NCBI GenBank assembly: GCA_014529385.2
Contig: CM043952.1
Span: forward strand, 149,321,057-149,385,056
Direction of reading: 5' to 3'
Source of the DNA: Adiantum capillus-veneris
Taxonomy: Eukaryota; Streptophyta; Polypodiopsida; Polypodiales; Pteridaceae
Length of the DNA: 64,000 bases
Both the position numbers and the translations under genes were made by a program. This document shows, piece by piece, positions 47,884 to 58,403 of this stretch. The stretch's first letter is position 1. Every line of letters begins with the position of its first letter. The notes under the pieces are model-generated. The model saw only the letters and a list, made by a program, of their open reading frames with translations. It made no database searches and was not told the DNA's origin.

Positions 47884-50611
47884 TCATACCTGTACTTTGG
47901 TCCACTTTCTACCTTGTCTCTCTCTTGTAGCTAGCCATTGTAAGAATTTTTCATTTGCAGATGAACTATTATATGAATTTTGTCTTTTCTGCTTGTTCCT
48001 GTGTAAGGCATTTGCTAAATCTGAGTTCAGTAGTGCTTTCTTTGTCATTTTTGATCTGGTTCTATGCCATATTTGTCTATAATAGAACCATTGGAAAACC
48101 TCAAGCAAGCTGTTTGCCTTCACTGCACCTCCTCCATGTCTTGTCTGCTTGAAAAACTTGGTTCTTGCTTGATAATGGGATTTCTCCATGCCTTGTGTAG
48201 ACCATATGGACAGGGAGCCCCATCTCTTTACAAACCAGGGAGTGTGATTGTAAATTATATGCTGGCAAAGTAAAAGTGTGTCAATAATTAGTAAGTATGA
48301 GATTAATCATATGCTTCCAAACTAAAAGTATGTACATATTAAAAAGGAATAAAAAACTTACCATGTAATGTGTGAATTCCTGATCCCAAGCATCTTTCAT
48401 TGCACTTCTGAAGTTATTGAGCACTTTCTTGAAATTTGGCAGATCATTTTTTCCCCAGGATGTCTTATCACAGTAGGAAAATACTTTGTCTAGTGATTCC
48501 CATACCTCTGCCTTTTTGTTTCTTGATGTACCTTCAAGACCATGATCTTTGATGGCATTGTGGAGAGCTTTCCACTGGTTATACTTCACATTGGATGAAC
48601 CCTTCTTGGCATTTACCTTTCCTAGTTTGCCATGAAACCCTAGGAAAGCTCTGGCCTTCACACCACCAACAGATACCTTTCTAGGCACATTGTTTCCATT
48701 TGAAGACCTCTTCAGGTCTGTTTCAATCTTAACCTTACCACTGTGAAGGCCAATTTCTGATAAAACCGTTTCAATACATTTGATTGCAGCATCTCTAGCT
48801 GCTTTTGGCTGTAACTTCCAGGCAAACCCCACATAGAGATGTACAATTTTCTCCACAATTCTGCAAAGAGCATGCAGAGTGCATATGTGGACATTAGCAA
48901 GTGGAATATTTAAAACTTCTTTGAAGTTTGGATCTTGAGTATGCCTATTGGGTGCTTTGTTCCAATTTGCAGGATTACATTCTTTTGCTGATGCCATACA
49001 ATACAGATAAGGGCTCTTTGCCATAGCTCCTTTGGAGACATTGTACATACATTTAAGGGTTTTAAGGTCTCCTCCCATGTGCCATTCCACCCTGTAACTT
49101 CCAAACCCTTCAACTTCAAGCTCTTCCCCTAATTCTTGTGCATTAATGACTTCGGGTATTGTTGTTTGATGGAAAACCCAATCCAGAACATCAAAGTCTT
49201 CACTCTCTACTTCAAAAGCACCTAGCCACCAGACATTCTTCTCCAATTGCACGTTGAAGTACTTGGTATCCTTTGGTTTCAATGCTCTATTCATTAAAGT
49301 TATGGAAATCCTCTCAATTTTTCTGTTCTTAACAATCTCACATTCATCAAGCTTTATCACAAAACTGACAACACCATTTGCTTCTGTATGCTCCAGCTCA
49401 TAGAATCTGATCATTTCCTTCTGAAGTGTCTTCAAGTCAAGGAAAATATTATTGAACTCGTCAAATTGAAGATCCCTCTTTTTACCATGATAGGTACCAT
49501 GAATGTGGTGAGGCTCACCCAACATCTCCATTATCCTCTCATTGATCTTTTTCCTTGCCTGCTGCACAATGGATGGCTTTGGAAGCAAACAGGACCTGAC
49601 CTTACATTGCTTTAACCTTGACTTCATATTTCTGAACAGCTTGCTATAACCATCTCTGCTAATGCCTACCTTATCCATAGTATATTGCACATCCTCCTTG
49701 TCCAAGCAAGAGCTCTGCAAAAATCCCTCAATGCACTGCTCCTTTGCCTTTTTAAACTTCTTCTCTGTGAAAATCTTTTTGGCAACCTTGAGAGGTAAAA
49801 CATCACAATAATGTTTAGCTACCATTTCCATGTTTGATGCAGAGTTTGGTTGTAGCAAAGTCCTAAATCAAAAGGTACAAAATTAACTGATTATTGTCCA
49901 AATGACACCAACAAAATAAACAAACTAAATTAAAGTTAACTGAATATTAATCATTTAATAAAGAACAATAGCATAATAACAATAACATAAGCATAATAAT
50001 GTGGAGCAGAATCACAATACAACTTAACAAAAAGATTAACAACCTAACATAAGGAGAATCATATAAAATAAGCATAAGCAGAATCATATAAAATAACAAT
50101 ACCTTGCTGCTCTGATTCTCCTGCTGCAACCTCCTCCACCACGTCTCAAGGCTTCAATGTTCTTTAACTTCTTTTCTCTTTGTCTGTTTCCTAACATTGT
50201 ATTCTTGCTTCTAGCTTGTTTGAGCTGAGTTTGTAGCTTTTCGTTTCTCTCTTTACATTCCTCAAGTTGTTGTTTAAGAGTATTTATCATTTGTTTGGTC
50301 AAATGATCTTCTAACTTAAGAATATCTCTCACTGCCGCAAGACTCTGTGTATAACCCAGCAACCCTCTTTGACCATCACCCACAAATTTTATCAAAGATG
50401 AACAATTTGAGAATGGGGGAGTGCTCTTTGTCATTGGGTCCACTGGATACAATCTTCCATCAGTCTAGAGATCAATGTGATTTTTTTGATCTTGCCGCAT
50501 TGCTTCAAATATGGACGAGGACACCTCTGCACATTTGTTTCTCTTGCGCACTGGACAATATTCTTCATTTAGCTCAATGTGTAGATGGTATAAGCTTCTT
50601 CTCTTCCTCAT
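47884..50611 (-). pseudogene. Transposase-like protein of the two-gene element (three exons, 795 codons, one stop)
   Basis: Exon 1 (50611-50103) encodes a basic start and a long coiled coil (LKQQLEECKERNEKLQTQLK). Intron 49863-50102 (GTATTG...TTTAG) is phase 2. Exon 2 (49862-48362) ends at a strong donor ATG|GTAAGT, and intron 48262-48361 ends TTTGCCAG. Exon 3 runs 48261-47884. Candidate DDE elements are VVSFVIKLDE (residue about 325, first Asp), a C-x2-H in VHICTLHALCRIVEKIVHLY (residue about 495), and WSTQGMEKSHYQARTKFF early in exon 3, where the Glu would be the last catalytic residue. A C/D-x2-H motif and a late Glu after a variable insert occur in several cut-and-paste transposase superfamilies. 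The second Asp is not assigned. A TAG at 50465-50467 breaks exon 1. CAG|GTATGA at the end of exon 3 might be a further donor. Confidence 0.6.
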
Positions 50612-50640
50612 GGAAGTCTGTTAACAGTATTTGTCAGAGA

Positions 50641-51190
50641 TAGTACTATAGGAAAAAGCTGTGCAGATACGAGGAAGAAGACGACACAGAAAAGGTTTGT
50701 TTCAGCTTTTGGAAATTTTGAATTTTGGGCCAGAACTGACGTTTTCGTTAGTTTTGGAGGGAGTATTTTTTAGAATACGAAAGATCCTAGAAAGATTTGA
50801 CAATGACATGTTTCGGTGGAGGTAAAAAGGACGCAAAAAGGACGCAAACTCACCTTTTTACAAACATTTCACTATTTTTAAGATAAAGTATATATTCTCT
50901 CTCTACATATTCTTACAGGGCACAAAAGTGACCTCAAAATTCCCCTAATGCTCTTCTACTCTTGAATAATATAGCTTGACCTTGGCCCCATTAATAGTAG
51001 ACTTGAAAAATCTCTAAGTCTCACTGTCCCGTTAGAGAATACCCAATCTATCTTATATGGTCATGACCAAGCTATTTTTCAAATTCGGCTTCTTTGGTCC
51101 GAGTTTGGACTAGTATAGCATTACTAAATCACCTCTCTAGAATTCTTTGACCTTCATCCTATTGTCATGCCGATTCTTTTTCCTTTGTTG
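50641..51190. other. Gene-free interval
   Basis: No gene seen. A short direct repeat AAAAAGGACGCAAA occurs twice near 50825-50850. The left LTR of the gypsy relic to the right should lie here but was not found. Confidence 0.55.
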
Positions 51191-51600
51191 CACCACTTCT
51201 TGTTCCAATAAATCCCTCTGTCTTATCTCATCCAGCTGTAGCAAATCATCCAATCATTGTTTTAGGTTCTGATTAAAATTTATTCCATGCACAACCAGTC
51301 GTAAGCTTGGAATGACAAATTCCATGGGTACTACTGCTTCTGTTCCATAAAACAATTTAAATGGAGTCATTCTTCTAGTGACCTTGTAAGCAATGTGGCA
51401 TCCCATTGATGTGGTTCCTTCTAAACAATTCTAGTGAGAATGGTTTTGATTGTTTTATTACTTGTGAGTAGTATTGGAGTTTCTTCATCAGAAGTTGTTG
51501 AACCATTTGTTGAACTAGAGTCTTCCTCTGGTCTAAAATTAAACATTTCTGATGTAGATTGTGCTGGTATTCGACCATCAATATGACTATGACATTTCTC
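51191..51600 (-). pseudogene. Integrase C-terminal fragment
   Basis: Minus-strand pieces read MTPFKLFYGTEAVVPMEFVI and PSLRLVVHGINFNQNLKQ, then LDEIRQRDLLEQEVVQQRKK, the typical G-x-E-A-V-x-P and following helix of plant gypsy integrases. Frames shift between pieces. The DDE core is absent. Confidence 0.75.
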
Positions 51601-51984
51601 CATGATTTAGCTCAATAAATTGTTTTGTATATTGCTTCTTTTGTCATTCAGTTTATTCCTTGTCCATCAGTATAGTACTGAAATCAATTTTTGTTAAGGG
51701 AAACATGTTCGTGGAGGCTAGCAACCTCTCAATCTTCTTCGTTCCATATTTATTACATAGTTCCTTTGGTCTTAAAGCTTTTCTCCATGTTCTCTTGTTG
51801 TTTGTCTTTATCTAAATCCTTCCACTGGAGCCTGGATAATTAAAGTTTGTTTTGTGTAGTCATGTATGGCTCCAATAGTCTTGAGGCATGGTCGAGCCAT
51901 GGTTTTCCTAGCAACATACCCCTAGGCTCCTTGAACATCTAACACCAAAAAGCTAGTTTTGAACTTTTCTTTCCCCACCCTTAT

Positions 51985-52368
51985 CTACATGTTTTCAATA
52001 AGTATGGTGGCTTGGACTACTCTATGATCCACCGTCCTTATTCTAAATGGAGTTGGCTTCATCTCCATTATTCCCAGTTTTTGTTTGAGATGCTCGTCAA
52101 GAATGTTTACTCCAGCTCCTCCATCCAAAATGACATCTGACAATGGTTCCCATTGTTTTTTGAGCTTATAATTTATTTGGATCAACAGAACTTCATCATC
52201 TTGGATGGCTGCCAAATTCACTGGCTCATTGCCAGAGCTGCCACTGTCTAAACCAAAAGACTTCTCCTCTTGAGTGTCTTCATAGTTCCATTTCATTGTT
52301 TTGCTTTCTGGTTGTTGGTTGGCTCTATGATGAATCGACTTGATTCTTCCCCAGGCCAGTATTTCCAC
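51985..52368 (-). pseudogene. Retropepsin-like protease fragment of the RT-less gypsy relic
   Basis: The frame contains LSDVILDGGAGVNILDEHLK and a following strand-rich part (PTPFRIRTVDHRVVQATILI). D-G-G-A-G-V-N-I-L is a common form in plant gypsy proteases. Upstream residues (SGNEPVNLAAIQDDEVLLIQ) match the usual strand before it. It runs directly into sequence with no RT. Confidence 0.75.
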
Positions 52369-52879
52369 CGTCGGTCAAGTTTTCTCTGACTTGCCTTGTT
52401 TCATCTACCAAACTCTGTATTGTAGCAATCATAGACTCCTCGAGACTATCTTCTACTTTCTCCTTTCTTGGTGTCAAAGACGAAGGTGGTAACTTCTGAA
52501 TGCTTTGAGCTTCTAAACATTATGGTTGTTCTGGCAACTTTCTTGACAAATTCTCAATAATTTTTGCTGCAAGCTCCCTCTATTTGTTGCAGTTATCTAC
52601 AATCTTCTCTTTACCTTTAGCCTTCCATCTTTCTATGTTGATCCCACTTTTTGGCTTCAACAGTCTGATTCTCTTTTTCAATAGGAATCTCTTCAATCAC
52701 AAATCCCTTACTTCTGGTGAACACTCTCACTAGTACTAGCTCTAATGGTTTCTTGTCAGCTACCTCTAGCTACGGCAAGTGTGTTCATTGAGCTGCAAAG
52801 CGGCCATACTTGCCACAGACGTAGCAGTTCATGTTCCTCTTGGAGAAGTCTCCTCTGTCCCTACTCCTGCCAGCTCCAT

Positions 52880-54000
52880 TCTAGTAGCACCCTCGACCCA
52901 CTCCAGTTTTCATGTTGGCTTCATTTTCTCTAGACCAATTGGCTCCATCAACCTTGGGTACTTTTGAATTGGTGAGTGCAATCATCGACAGGTCCTTTCC
53001 CTTCTTGAAATGGTGAATTCTTATCCCGCAATTGTTCCAAACATGACCGAAGGCCTTACAATATGTATATTGGGAACATTCATTTGACATGTGATCTTTG
53101 ATCAACATTTGGAACACAATTTCTACTTTCCTCACTGATGGTCTTGTCTTTGCTATCTCAGTAATTTGTATGGACATTTCTTCAATCTTCCAGGTCCAGG
53201 ACCCCTTCTTCTTGGCTTTAACTTTCTCGTCTGATTTGTTGTCAAAAGAACTGGAACTGGAATTGGACCTAGAGCTCTTGTTAGTAGAAGACGCAATGTC
53301 ACTGAATTGTCATTTCGAGTGGCTCTTCTCCTTTTTTGCCTGCTGCTCCAATTTTAGTGCCCTTTGTACCAAGTCATTAAATTTCTTCATCGGTGCTAGT
53401 ACCTCCGGCTCTCTCAACTTCTTACTTCGGAATCCATCCAAGAACCAAGATCTCATTTGTTTTTTCAAGGAGGTTCTTGTAGTTGTCTCATCAATCTCTT
53501 GATTTTTTCTACAAAGCTCCTGACTGACAACTTACCTTGCTTAATCTTATCAAGATCATAGAGAATATCTTCATCCCCCCTGTTGTTTAAATATTCCCAT
53601 TGAAGGCTTTGATGAGCTTGTTGTACGATCTCAGTCTGCAGGTTGGGTAATGATAGTACCAATTTCTAGCTACGTCCCTTCAATGTTTGGGGAAAATGCT
53701 CCCCCCATTTATCTTCATCAATATCTTTCAGCTTTGTGTATCGCTCAAAAGCTTGTATGTGTACATCAGGGTTATCCTTTTTTCCACCTTTGAATATAAA
53801 AAACAAAATTTTGCTAGAATTTTCATTACTTTTATTGACTCTTGTTTTGTGTGTTGGCTTCCTGTCTCGTGACTTCTTCTTGTCATAGTGATCAATATCC
53901 GCCTCATAGTTCTCTGTCTTCGTCTTTGAGACTATCTCTTCCACTTTCTTCTTGGTGTCCTTGTATGATGAGCGATGAGTTCTTCAAATCTTGTCACTGT
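52880..54000 (-). pseudogene. Gag of the RT-less gypsy relic
   Basis: Minus-strand blocks carry a capsid-like region (GGKKDNPDVHIQAFERYTKL, WGEHFPQTLKG; then QSLQWEYLNNRGDEDILYDL and KIKQGKLSVRSFVEKIKRLM), a Ser-rich linker, and a knuckle-like CSQYTYCKAFGHVWNNCG near 53040. The last has C-x3-YC-x4-H-x4-C, slightly off the canonical spacing. Stops at 53665 and about 53310 interrupt it. Confidence 0.7.
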
Positions 54001-54281
54001 CATCATTTGTTTTTTACTTTGGAATCCATTAGACCTACTTCTCCTTTCAGCCCTTTCGGCTCTCCGACGCCTGAATTGATTGGAATGTTGTGAATCCCAT
54101 GATTCCTTAGTAGTTTCCCCTCCTAGAGGGACATCAATTCATTCCCAAGGTGTTGATTAATTTCAGAGCCTAATTTGGTCTCCTTTGGAATTGAACTCAC
54201 TATGTCAGGGTTCTCCCTAAATCAAGTGGCTGGTCGGTGGCCTCTTGTGCTCCTTCTGGTTAACATTGTTGACATGCAGTA

Positions 54282-54293
54282 GCTCTAATACCA
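54282..54293 (-). promoter_or_regulatory. Primer-binding site, tRNA-iMet type
   Basis: The minus strand reads TGGTATTAGAGC, one base from the standard TGGTATCAGAGC, two bases inside the proposed LTR end. Confidence 0.7.
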
Positions 54294-54295
54294 TA

Positions 54296-54828
54296 TGTGA
54301 GGTAGTTTGTTTGTCCTAGAGTGACTTAGATCAAACCATCATGATTGCTAAAATGGAATGAGCTAGATGTGTTCAGATAGCTATTCTAGGTTGGTACTTA
54401 GAGTTAGAGATGTTAGATTCAAAGAATTCAGATAGCACTTCAAACTACTAAAAGACAGAACTGGAAATTGAAATTATGAAACACTTGACTGGAACTAGAA
54501 CTCAAATTGTATTCAAAATGTTCAGTGTACAATTAGTGAGCATTAAGTATACCAGTACATCGATTTGGAATTACAAAAGAGAGAGAGCGCAACAGTATAA
54601 GATGTTGTTATAAGATGATTACAAAGTGATACAAGAGTCACAAGATTTCCCACAAGCCCAAGAGTCGATAGTCTAAGAGTCCTCAAAATTGAATATTGGG
54701 TCCTATTTATAGGTTGTCGGTGTGTGACTGACTGTTCACTATCAGTTACCGTGGTAACTTGTTTGTGATTGCTTCTGGAACCTTCTGATGTCCATCCGTC
54801 TTGCTAGAGGTAGTTCTCGCCTTCTACA
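54296..54828 (-). repeat. Probable 5' LTR of the RT-less gypsy relic
   Basis: Plus-strand ends TGTGAGGTAG...CTTCTACA give TG...CA. A TATA-like CTATAAATAGGACCC on the minus strand lies near 54700-54713. The inner end is fixed by the primer site; the outer end is a best guess. Confidence 0.5.
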
Positions 54829-55151
54829 GTCAGGTTACTCAGTGTGAGGTGGATTAGGTTGCTAGATATCCCAAAGTGTCTCCTAGCCATAGGATATCTA
54901 TAGACGAGTATATGTTCTTTGATGCCAAGTTGGCACTCTTTTGATAGTGATTTTTTAGTAGTATAGGCGATTTTATACCCTATTAGCACTCTTTTACATT
55001 TGTGCATTGATTTTCTTGTTTTGGTTTTGAGATTTTGATCTCTATGCAAAGAAGACTCTTCCCAAATCTCCACAAATTTTTTTCCAAAAACTCATAGTCT
55101 CGCTCTCTTGCATTTGCTCCTCAGTCATAGTTGAAACTTTTAACAAACAAG

Positions 55152-55378
55152 TGTTGGAATTAGGTTTGCAGAGAAACGCACACAGCTTGGAGAAGACGAA
55201 GGAAGCTCAAGGCACACAATAGAGAGTGTGTTTCTTAGTATGCAATGGAAAGATAGATAGCCCTAGAGTGATGGGCGTATATACAATGCACGGGGGAAAA
55301 AACCTCCTAAAGAGGGAAAAAATGCCCCGGTGGTCCTAATGTGTTCACACACATCACTACCACATGTATATGGTAACA
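55152..55378 (-). repeat. 3' LTR of the small copia derivative
   Basis: 227 bp, plus-strand ends TGTTGGAATT...GGTAACA. A diverged copy in the other orientation forms the 5' LTR of the element at 60946. Confidence 0.93.
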
Positions 55379-55462
55379 AATCCCCTCTGAAGTGATGCGA
55401 TGAACGAGAGCTGGCACATGAGTAAAGGGAAGTGCCATGCCCTGAGGACATGATCAGTCCGC

Positions 55463-55950
55463 AAAGGGGAGTAAGCCCAAAGCTTTGCGGAAAGCTTCAA
55501 GCTTCTCACGAGACAATGCCTTTGTGAAAAGATCTGCAAGGTTGTCCTGTGTTGGCACATAAGCCAAGATGATCTCTTCTGCTGAGAGCCTCTCCTTGAC
55601 ATAGGGGTAATTCACCTCAATGTGCTTTGTGCAAGCATGAAAAACTAGGTTCCTCGCAACTGCCAATGCACTCTAGCTGTCAGTGTAGATAGTGTTGGCA
55701 GTGTCCTGTCCAACACCCAAATCAGCCATAAGGCGTCTGAGCCATACACACTCAACCGTAGCTGTGAAGACTGCTCTGTACTCAGCCTCACAACTCGAAG
55801 TGACCATAGTAGGTTGCTTCTTGCTCAACCATGATATACATGAACTGCTAAGCATGAAACAAAAACCACTTGTGGACACTCTTGTGTCAAAACAACCAGC
55901 CCAATCTGAGTCTAAAAAAGCATGTAAGTCTGCTACGTTTGCAGAAATAT
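55463..55950 (-). pseudogene. Copia RNase H C-terminal fragment
   Basis: The minus strand reads FLDSDWAGCFDTRVSTSGFC, then SWLSKKQPTMVTSSCEAEYR and TKHIEVNYPYVKERL, ending in QDNLADLFTKALSREKLEAF. These are the standard D-x-D-W-A-G, S-S-x-E-A-E-Y and H-I-D-V/E...D-x-x-T-K motifs of copia RNase H. A TAG (about 55671-55673) replaces the Gln of D-S-Q-S-A. The segment is the only coding sequence kept by the small element. Confidence 0.85.
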
Positions 55951-55978
55951 GATATCAATTGTCGGATTTCTGCAGAAA

Positions 55979-56052
55979 GCTAGTGTCAAGGATATCAATG
56001 AGCAGCTTATTTCTACAGGTGAAGTCATTTCAGACAGTTCACTTGTGTGCTA
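55979..56052 (+). pseudogene. Inverted gag fragment inside the small copia derivative
   Basis: This plus-strand piece is nearly identical to 61993-62066 in the gag of the larger relative (SVKDINEQLIS...GEVISDSSLV). It lies in the opposite direction to the element's own RNase H, so it was inverted during formation of the element. Confidence 0.85.
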
Positions 56053-56088
56053 GAGCAGCTGGCGACTAAGCCCCGGAGGACGTGACGT

Positions 56089-56100
56089 GCTCTGATACCA
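56089..56100 (-). promoter_or_regulatory. Primer-binding site, tRNA-iMet type, of the small element
   Basis: The minus strand reads TGGTATCAGAGC exactly, two bases from the LTR end at 56103. Confidence 0.9.
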
Positions 56101-56102
56101 AT

Positions 56103-56329
56103 TGTTGGAATTAGGGTTGCAGAGAAACGCACACAGCTTGGAGAAGACGAAGGAAGCTCAAGGCACACAATAGAGAGTGTGTTTCTTAGTATGCAATGGA
56201 AAGATAGATAGCCCTAGAGTGATGGGCGTATATACAATGCACGGGGGAAAAAACCTCCTAAAGAGGGAAAAAATGCCCCGGCGGTCCTAATGTGTTCACA
56301 CACATCACTACCACATGTATATGGTAACA
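56103..56329 (-). repeat. 5' LTR of the small copia derivative
   Basis: 227 bp, two differences from 55152-55378. Confidence 0.93.
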
Positions 56330-57160
56330 AGAAGAGTTTTATATCGAGAAGTTTGATGGCATAAAATTTATGATATGGAATCAGTGTATGCTTGATATCT
56401 TGGTCAATAAGGGCCTTGCAATGCCATTGAAAGAGGATAAATATGGTGTTTACGCTGATGATCAGTGGGAGGAGCTTGATGCTCGTGCTATGGCAACCAT
56501 TCGTTTGCACCTTTGTGAGCCCATTTTCTTTATGATTATGGACAAGACTATTGCAAAGGAATTATGGGAGTCATTTGGCTCAGCTTGGGATGGAAATAGT
56601 ACCTCAAACAAAGTTTTTCTCATGAAAAAGCTCACGTGTTTGAATATGAAGGAAGGTTGCAGTGTCACTTCACACCTTAACAAGTTTAGCAGTGTGTTTA
56701 CTCAGTTGACCTCAAAGGGGCTTAATTTTGATGATGAAATGAAAGCCATTTTCTTGCTATTTTCTTTGCTTGCATCATGGGAGACATTTAACACTTCCAT
56801 TAGTAACTTTTCCCCTAAGGGCAAACTTGTTTTCAATGATGTTACTAATGCTTTACTCATAAAAGAGATTCAACGTCGGTCTCTTAACACTAATGAGAAT
56901 GGTGATGTGTATATGGCTAGTGAAAGTAGCCATAGGAAAAATCAAAGGTAGAGAAGTTGTATCAATAGCCACAATTGTTCTGAGGATTGTAAGGATGTAT
57001 GTAGCAAGAGCCGTGGATGTAACACAAGGAACATTGAATGCTACAATAGAGGAGCTCATTATCATTGAGTCTCCACATGTTGATGTTTTCTCTAACATGC
57101 CACAACCATTAGATGTAGTAGTCCTCACTTCTGATTTGAGTCTAGAGAAAGTGTTAGCTC
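56330..57160 (+). pseudogene. Gag of copia element A
   Basis: The frame continues from 55130-55151 across the inserted element. The N-terminal EFYIEKFDGIKFMIWN matches the copia gag start, and the central WEELDARAMATIRLHL and AKELWESFGSAWD follow, typical of UBN2/retrotransposon gag. SVTSHLNKFSSVFTQLTSKG lies in the middle. The frame is open for 194 codons (56370-56951), then shifts. A zinc-knuckle remnant CYNRGAHYH near 57040 has lost its second Cys. Confidence 0.8.
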
Positions 57161-58403
57161 TTGACAAATTCTATGCGTATAATTGGATTATTGACTCAAG
57201 TGCCAATTTTCATGTTAATCCTCACAAGGAGTGATTCTTTAGTTTATGATTCTACACATGGTTCAGTTAAGCTGGGTGATTCTCATCACCTTGAGATGTG
57301 TGGCACTGGAGATGTGAAGCTACGTATGCGCAATGGTAGTTCATGCAGTGAGGTGTTAGACATGTATCAAAGCTAACTAAGAGCTTGGTTTTAATAGGAT
57401 AGTTTGATGATCTTGGATACACTAGAGTGTTTGGCAATAGTTCCTAGATTGTCAGAAAAGGTAACTTGGTCATGCTCATTATATTCCTTGTATGCCTCTT
57501 TTATGAAAGATAAAACTCTATCTATGTAGTTGAGCAATTGCAATGTTTTGGCTTTATCCCTAAGTTAAACTATTATGATTTTAGTTTTTGTGAGCATTCC
57601 ATGTATGGGAAATAGGCTAGACTTACCACTGCACCACTAGATTGGAAGTTAGGGAATCCTCTAGATTTGGTTCCTAGTGATCTACGTGGACCAATGCCAC
57701 ATAAGTCTTTGGGGGGGCATTATATTTCTTGACTTTCATAGATGATTCTACTCAAAAGGTGTGGGCCTACCTCTTGAAGAGGAATGCCAAAGTCTTTAAT
57801 GTCTTCCAAAAGTTCCTAGCTATGGTTGAGAACCAATCAAGAAAAAAGTTGAAGTATTTGTGCACTGATAACGGGGGAGAGTACGTCTCCACCAAGTTTA
57901 AGAATTTTGGAGCAAAAGAGGAATTTGGTGGTAGTATACTATGTCGTACACGCTTGCTAAGAATGGAGTTATTGAACACTTCCATGTTATCTATGGCAAA
58001 TTTACGTCAAGAGTTTGTAGGAGAGGCTGTTATGACATCAATGTATATAATCAACATGTCACATAGTACACAATCGAACTACAAGATTCCAAAGGAGATG
58101 TGGACAAACAAGAAATCTAATTATGACATATTACGTGTGTTTGGGTGTGAGGCCTTCTCACATGTACCTAAAGAGCTTAGAAAGAAGATGGACCCCAAGT
58201 CACACAAATACATCTTCATTGGCTATGGTGCGGATGGAGAGATGGGTTATCATCTCTGGCACCCAAAATCTCAAAGAGTTATTCGTAGCTTACAAGTGAT
58301 CTTTAATGAATCAAAGATGCACAGAAAACCTGTGAAAGAGATTGAATATTGCAAAATAAAATTTAAAGACGTAGCCTCAAGTTCAACTATGCAAAAAGCT
58401 TAG
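57161..58403 (+). pseudogene. Protease and integrase of copia element A
   Basis: The protease active site reads WIIDSSANFHVNPH (57184), where copia proteases usually have D-S-G-A-S; the Gly and Ala are changed. A pre-integrase remnant FCEHSMYGK lies near 57590. The integrase core has TFIDDSTQKVWAYLLKRNAK and LCTDNGGEYVSTKF (57730-57900). The third acidic region is poorly kept, and the C-terminal KSHKYIFIGYGADGEMGYHL (58198) follows. A frameshift falls in a G run at 57710-57718. Many stops. Confidence 0.8.

Larger units (their letters stand above)
45840..50640. mobile_element. Putative two-gene DNA transposon of uncertain superfamily
   Basis: Two spliced, convergent genes (plus, to 47877; minus, from 50611 to 47884) have stop codons separated by only six bases and fill the segment. 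The minus gene resembles a DDE-type transposase. Such compact convergent organisation with no relation to LTR elements suggests a self-contained DNA transposon. A weak inverted similarity between about 45858-45896 and 50720-50753 (both with CTAAAAAA and a CAAAA-CTAA-CGAA series) may be eroded termini, but no target duplication was found and the limits are approximate. Confidence 0.5.
51191..54828 (-). mobile_element. Ty3/gypsy relic on the minus strand lacking RT and RNase H
   Basis: In transcription order: probable 5' LTR (54296-54828), primer site (54282-54293), gag (about 52880-54000), protease (51985-52368) and integrase tail (51191-51600). RT, RNase H and the integrase core are missing, and no left LTR is present, so this is an internally deleted and truncated copy. 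Confidence 0.75.
55152..56329 (-). mobile_element. Small, young, rearranged Ty1/copia derivative (1,178 bp, minus strand)
   Basis: Two 227-bp LTRs differ at only two positions by eye. The primer site is next to the right LTR and a polypurine tract TCAGAGGGGATT is next to the left LTR. The 724-bp interior keeps only the 3' end of RNase H in the proper orientation (55463-55950), an inverted gag piece (55979-56052) and the leader. Flanks ACAAG and AGAAG are a one-mismatch target duplication; removing the element restores the host frame (FNKQ joined to EFYIEKFDG). It cannot code for its own movement, so it must have been mobilised in trans. Confidence 0.88.

Noticed and set aside
45858-50753. Terminal inverted repeats of the two-gene element
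   Set aside because: The similarity between 45858-45896 and 50720-50753 is gapped and partial, and no target duplication was found, so it is mentioned only as a weak hint.
54804-55073. 89-codon minus-strand frame
   Set aside because: It crosses the likely LTR boundary of the gypsy relic and has no recognisable motif.
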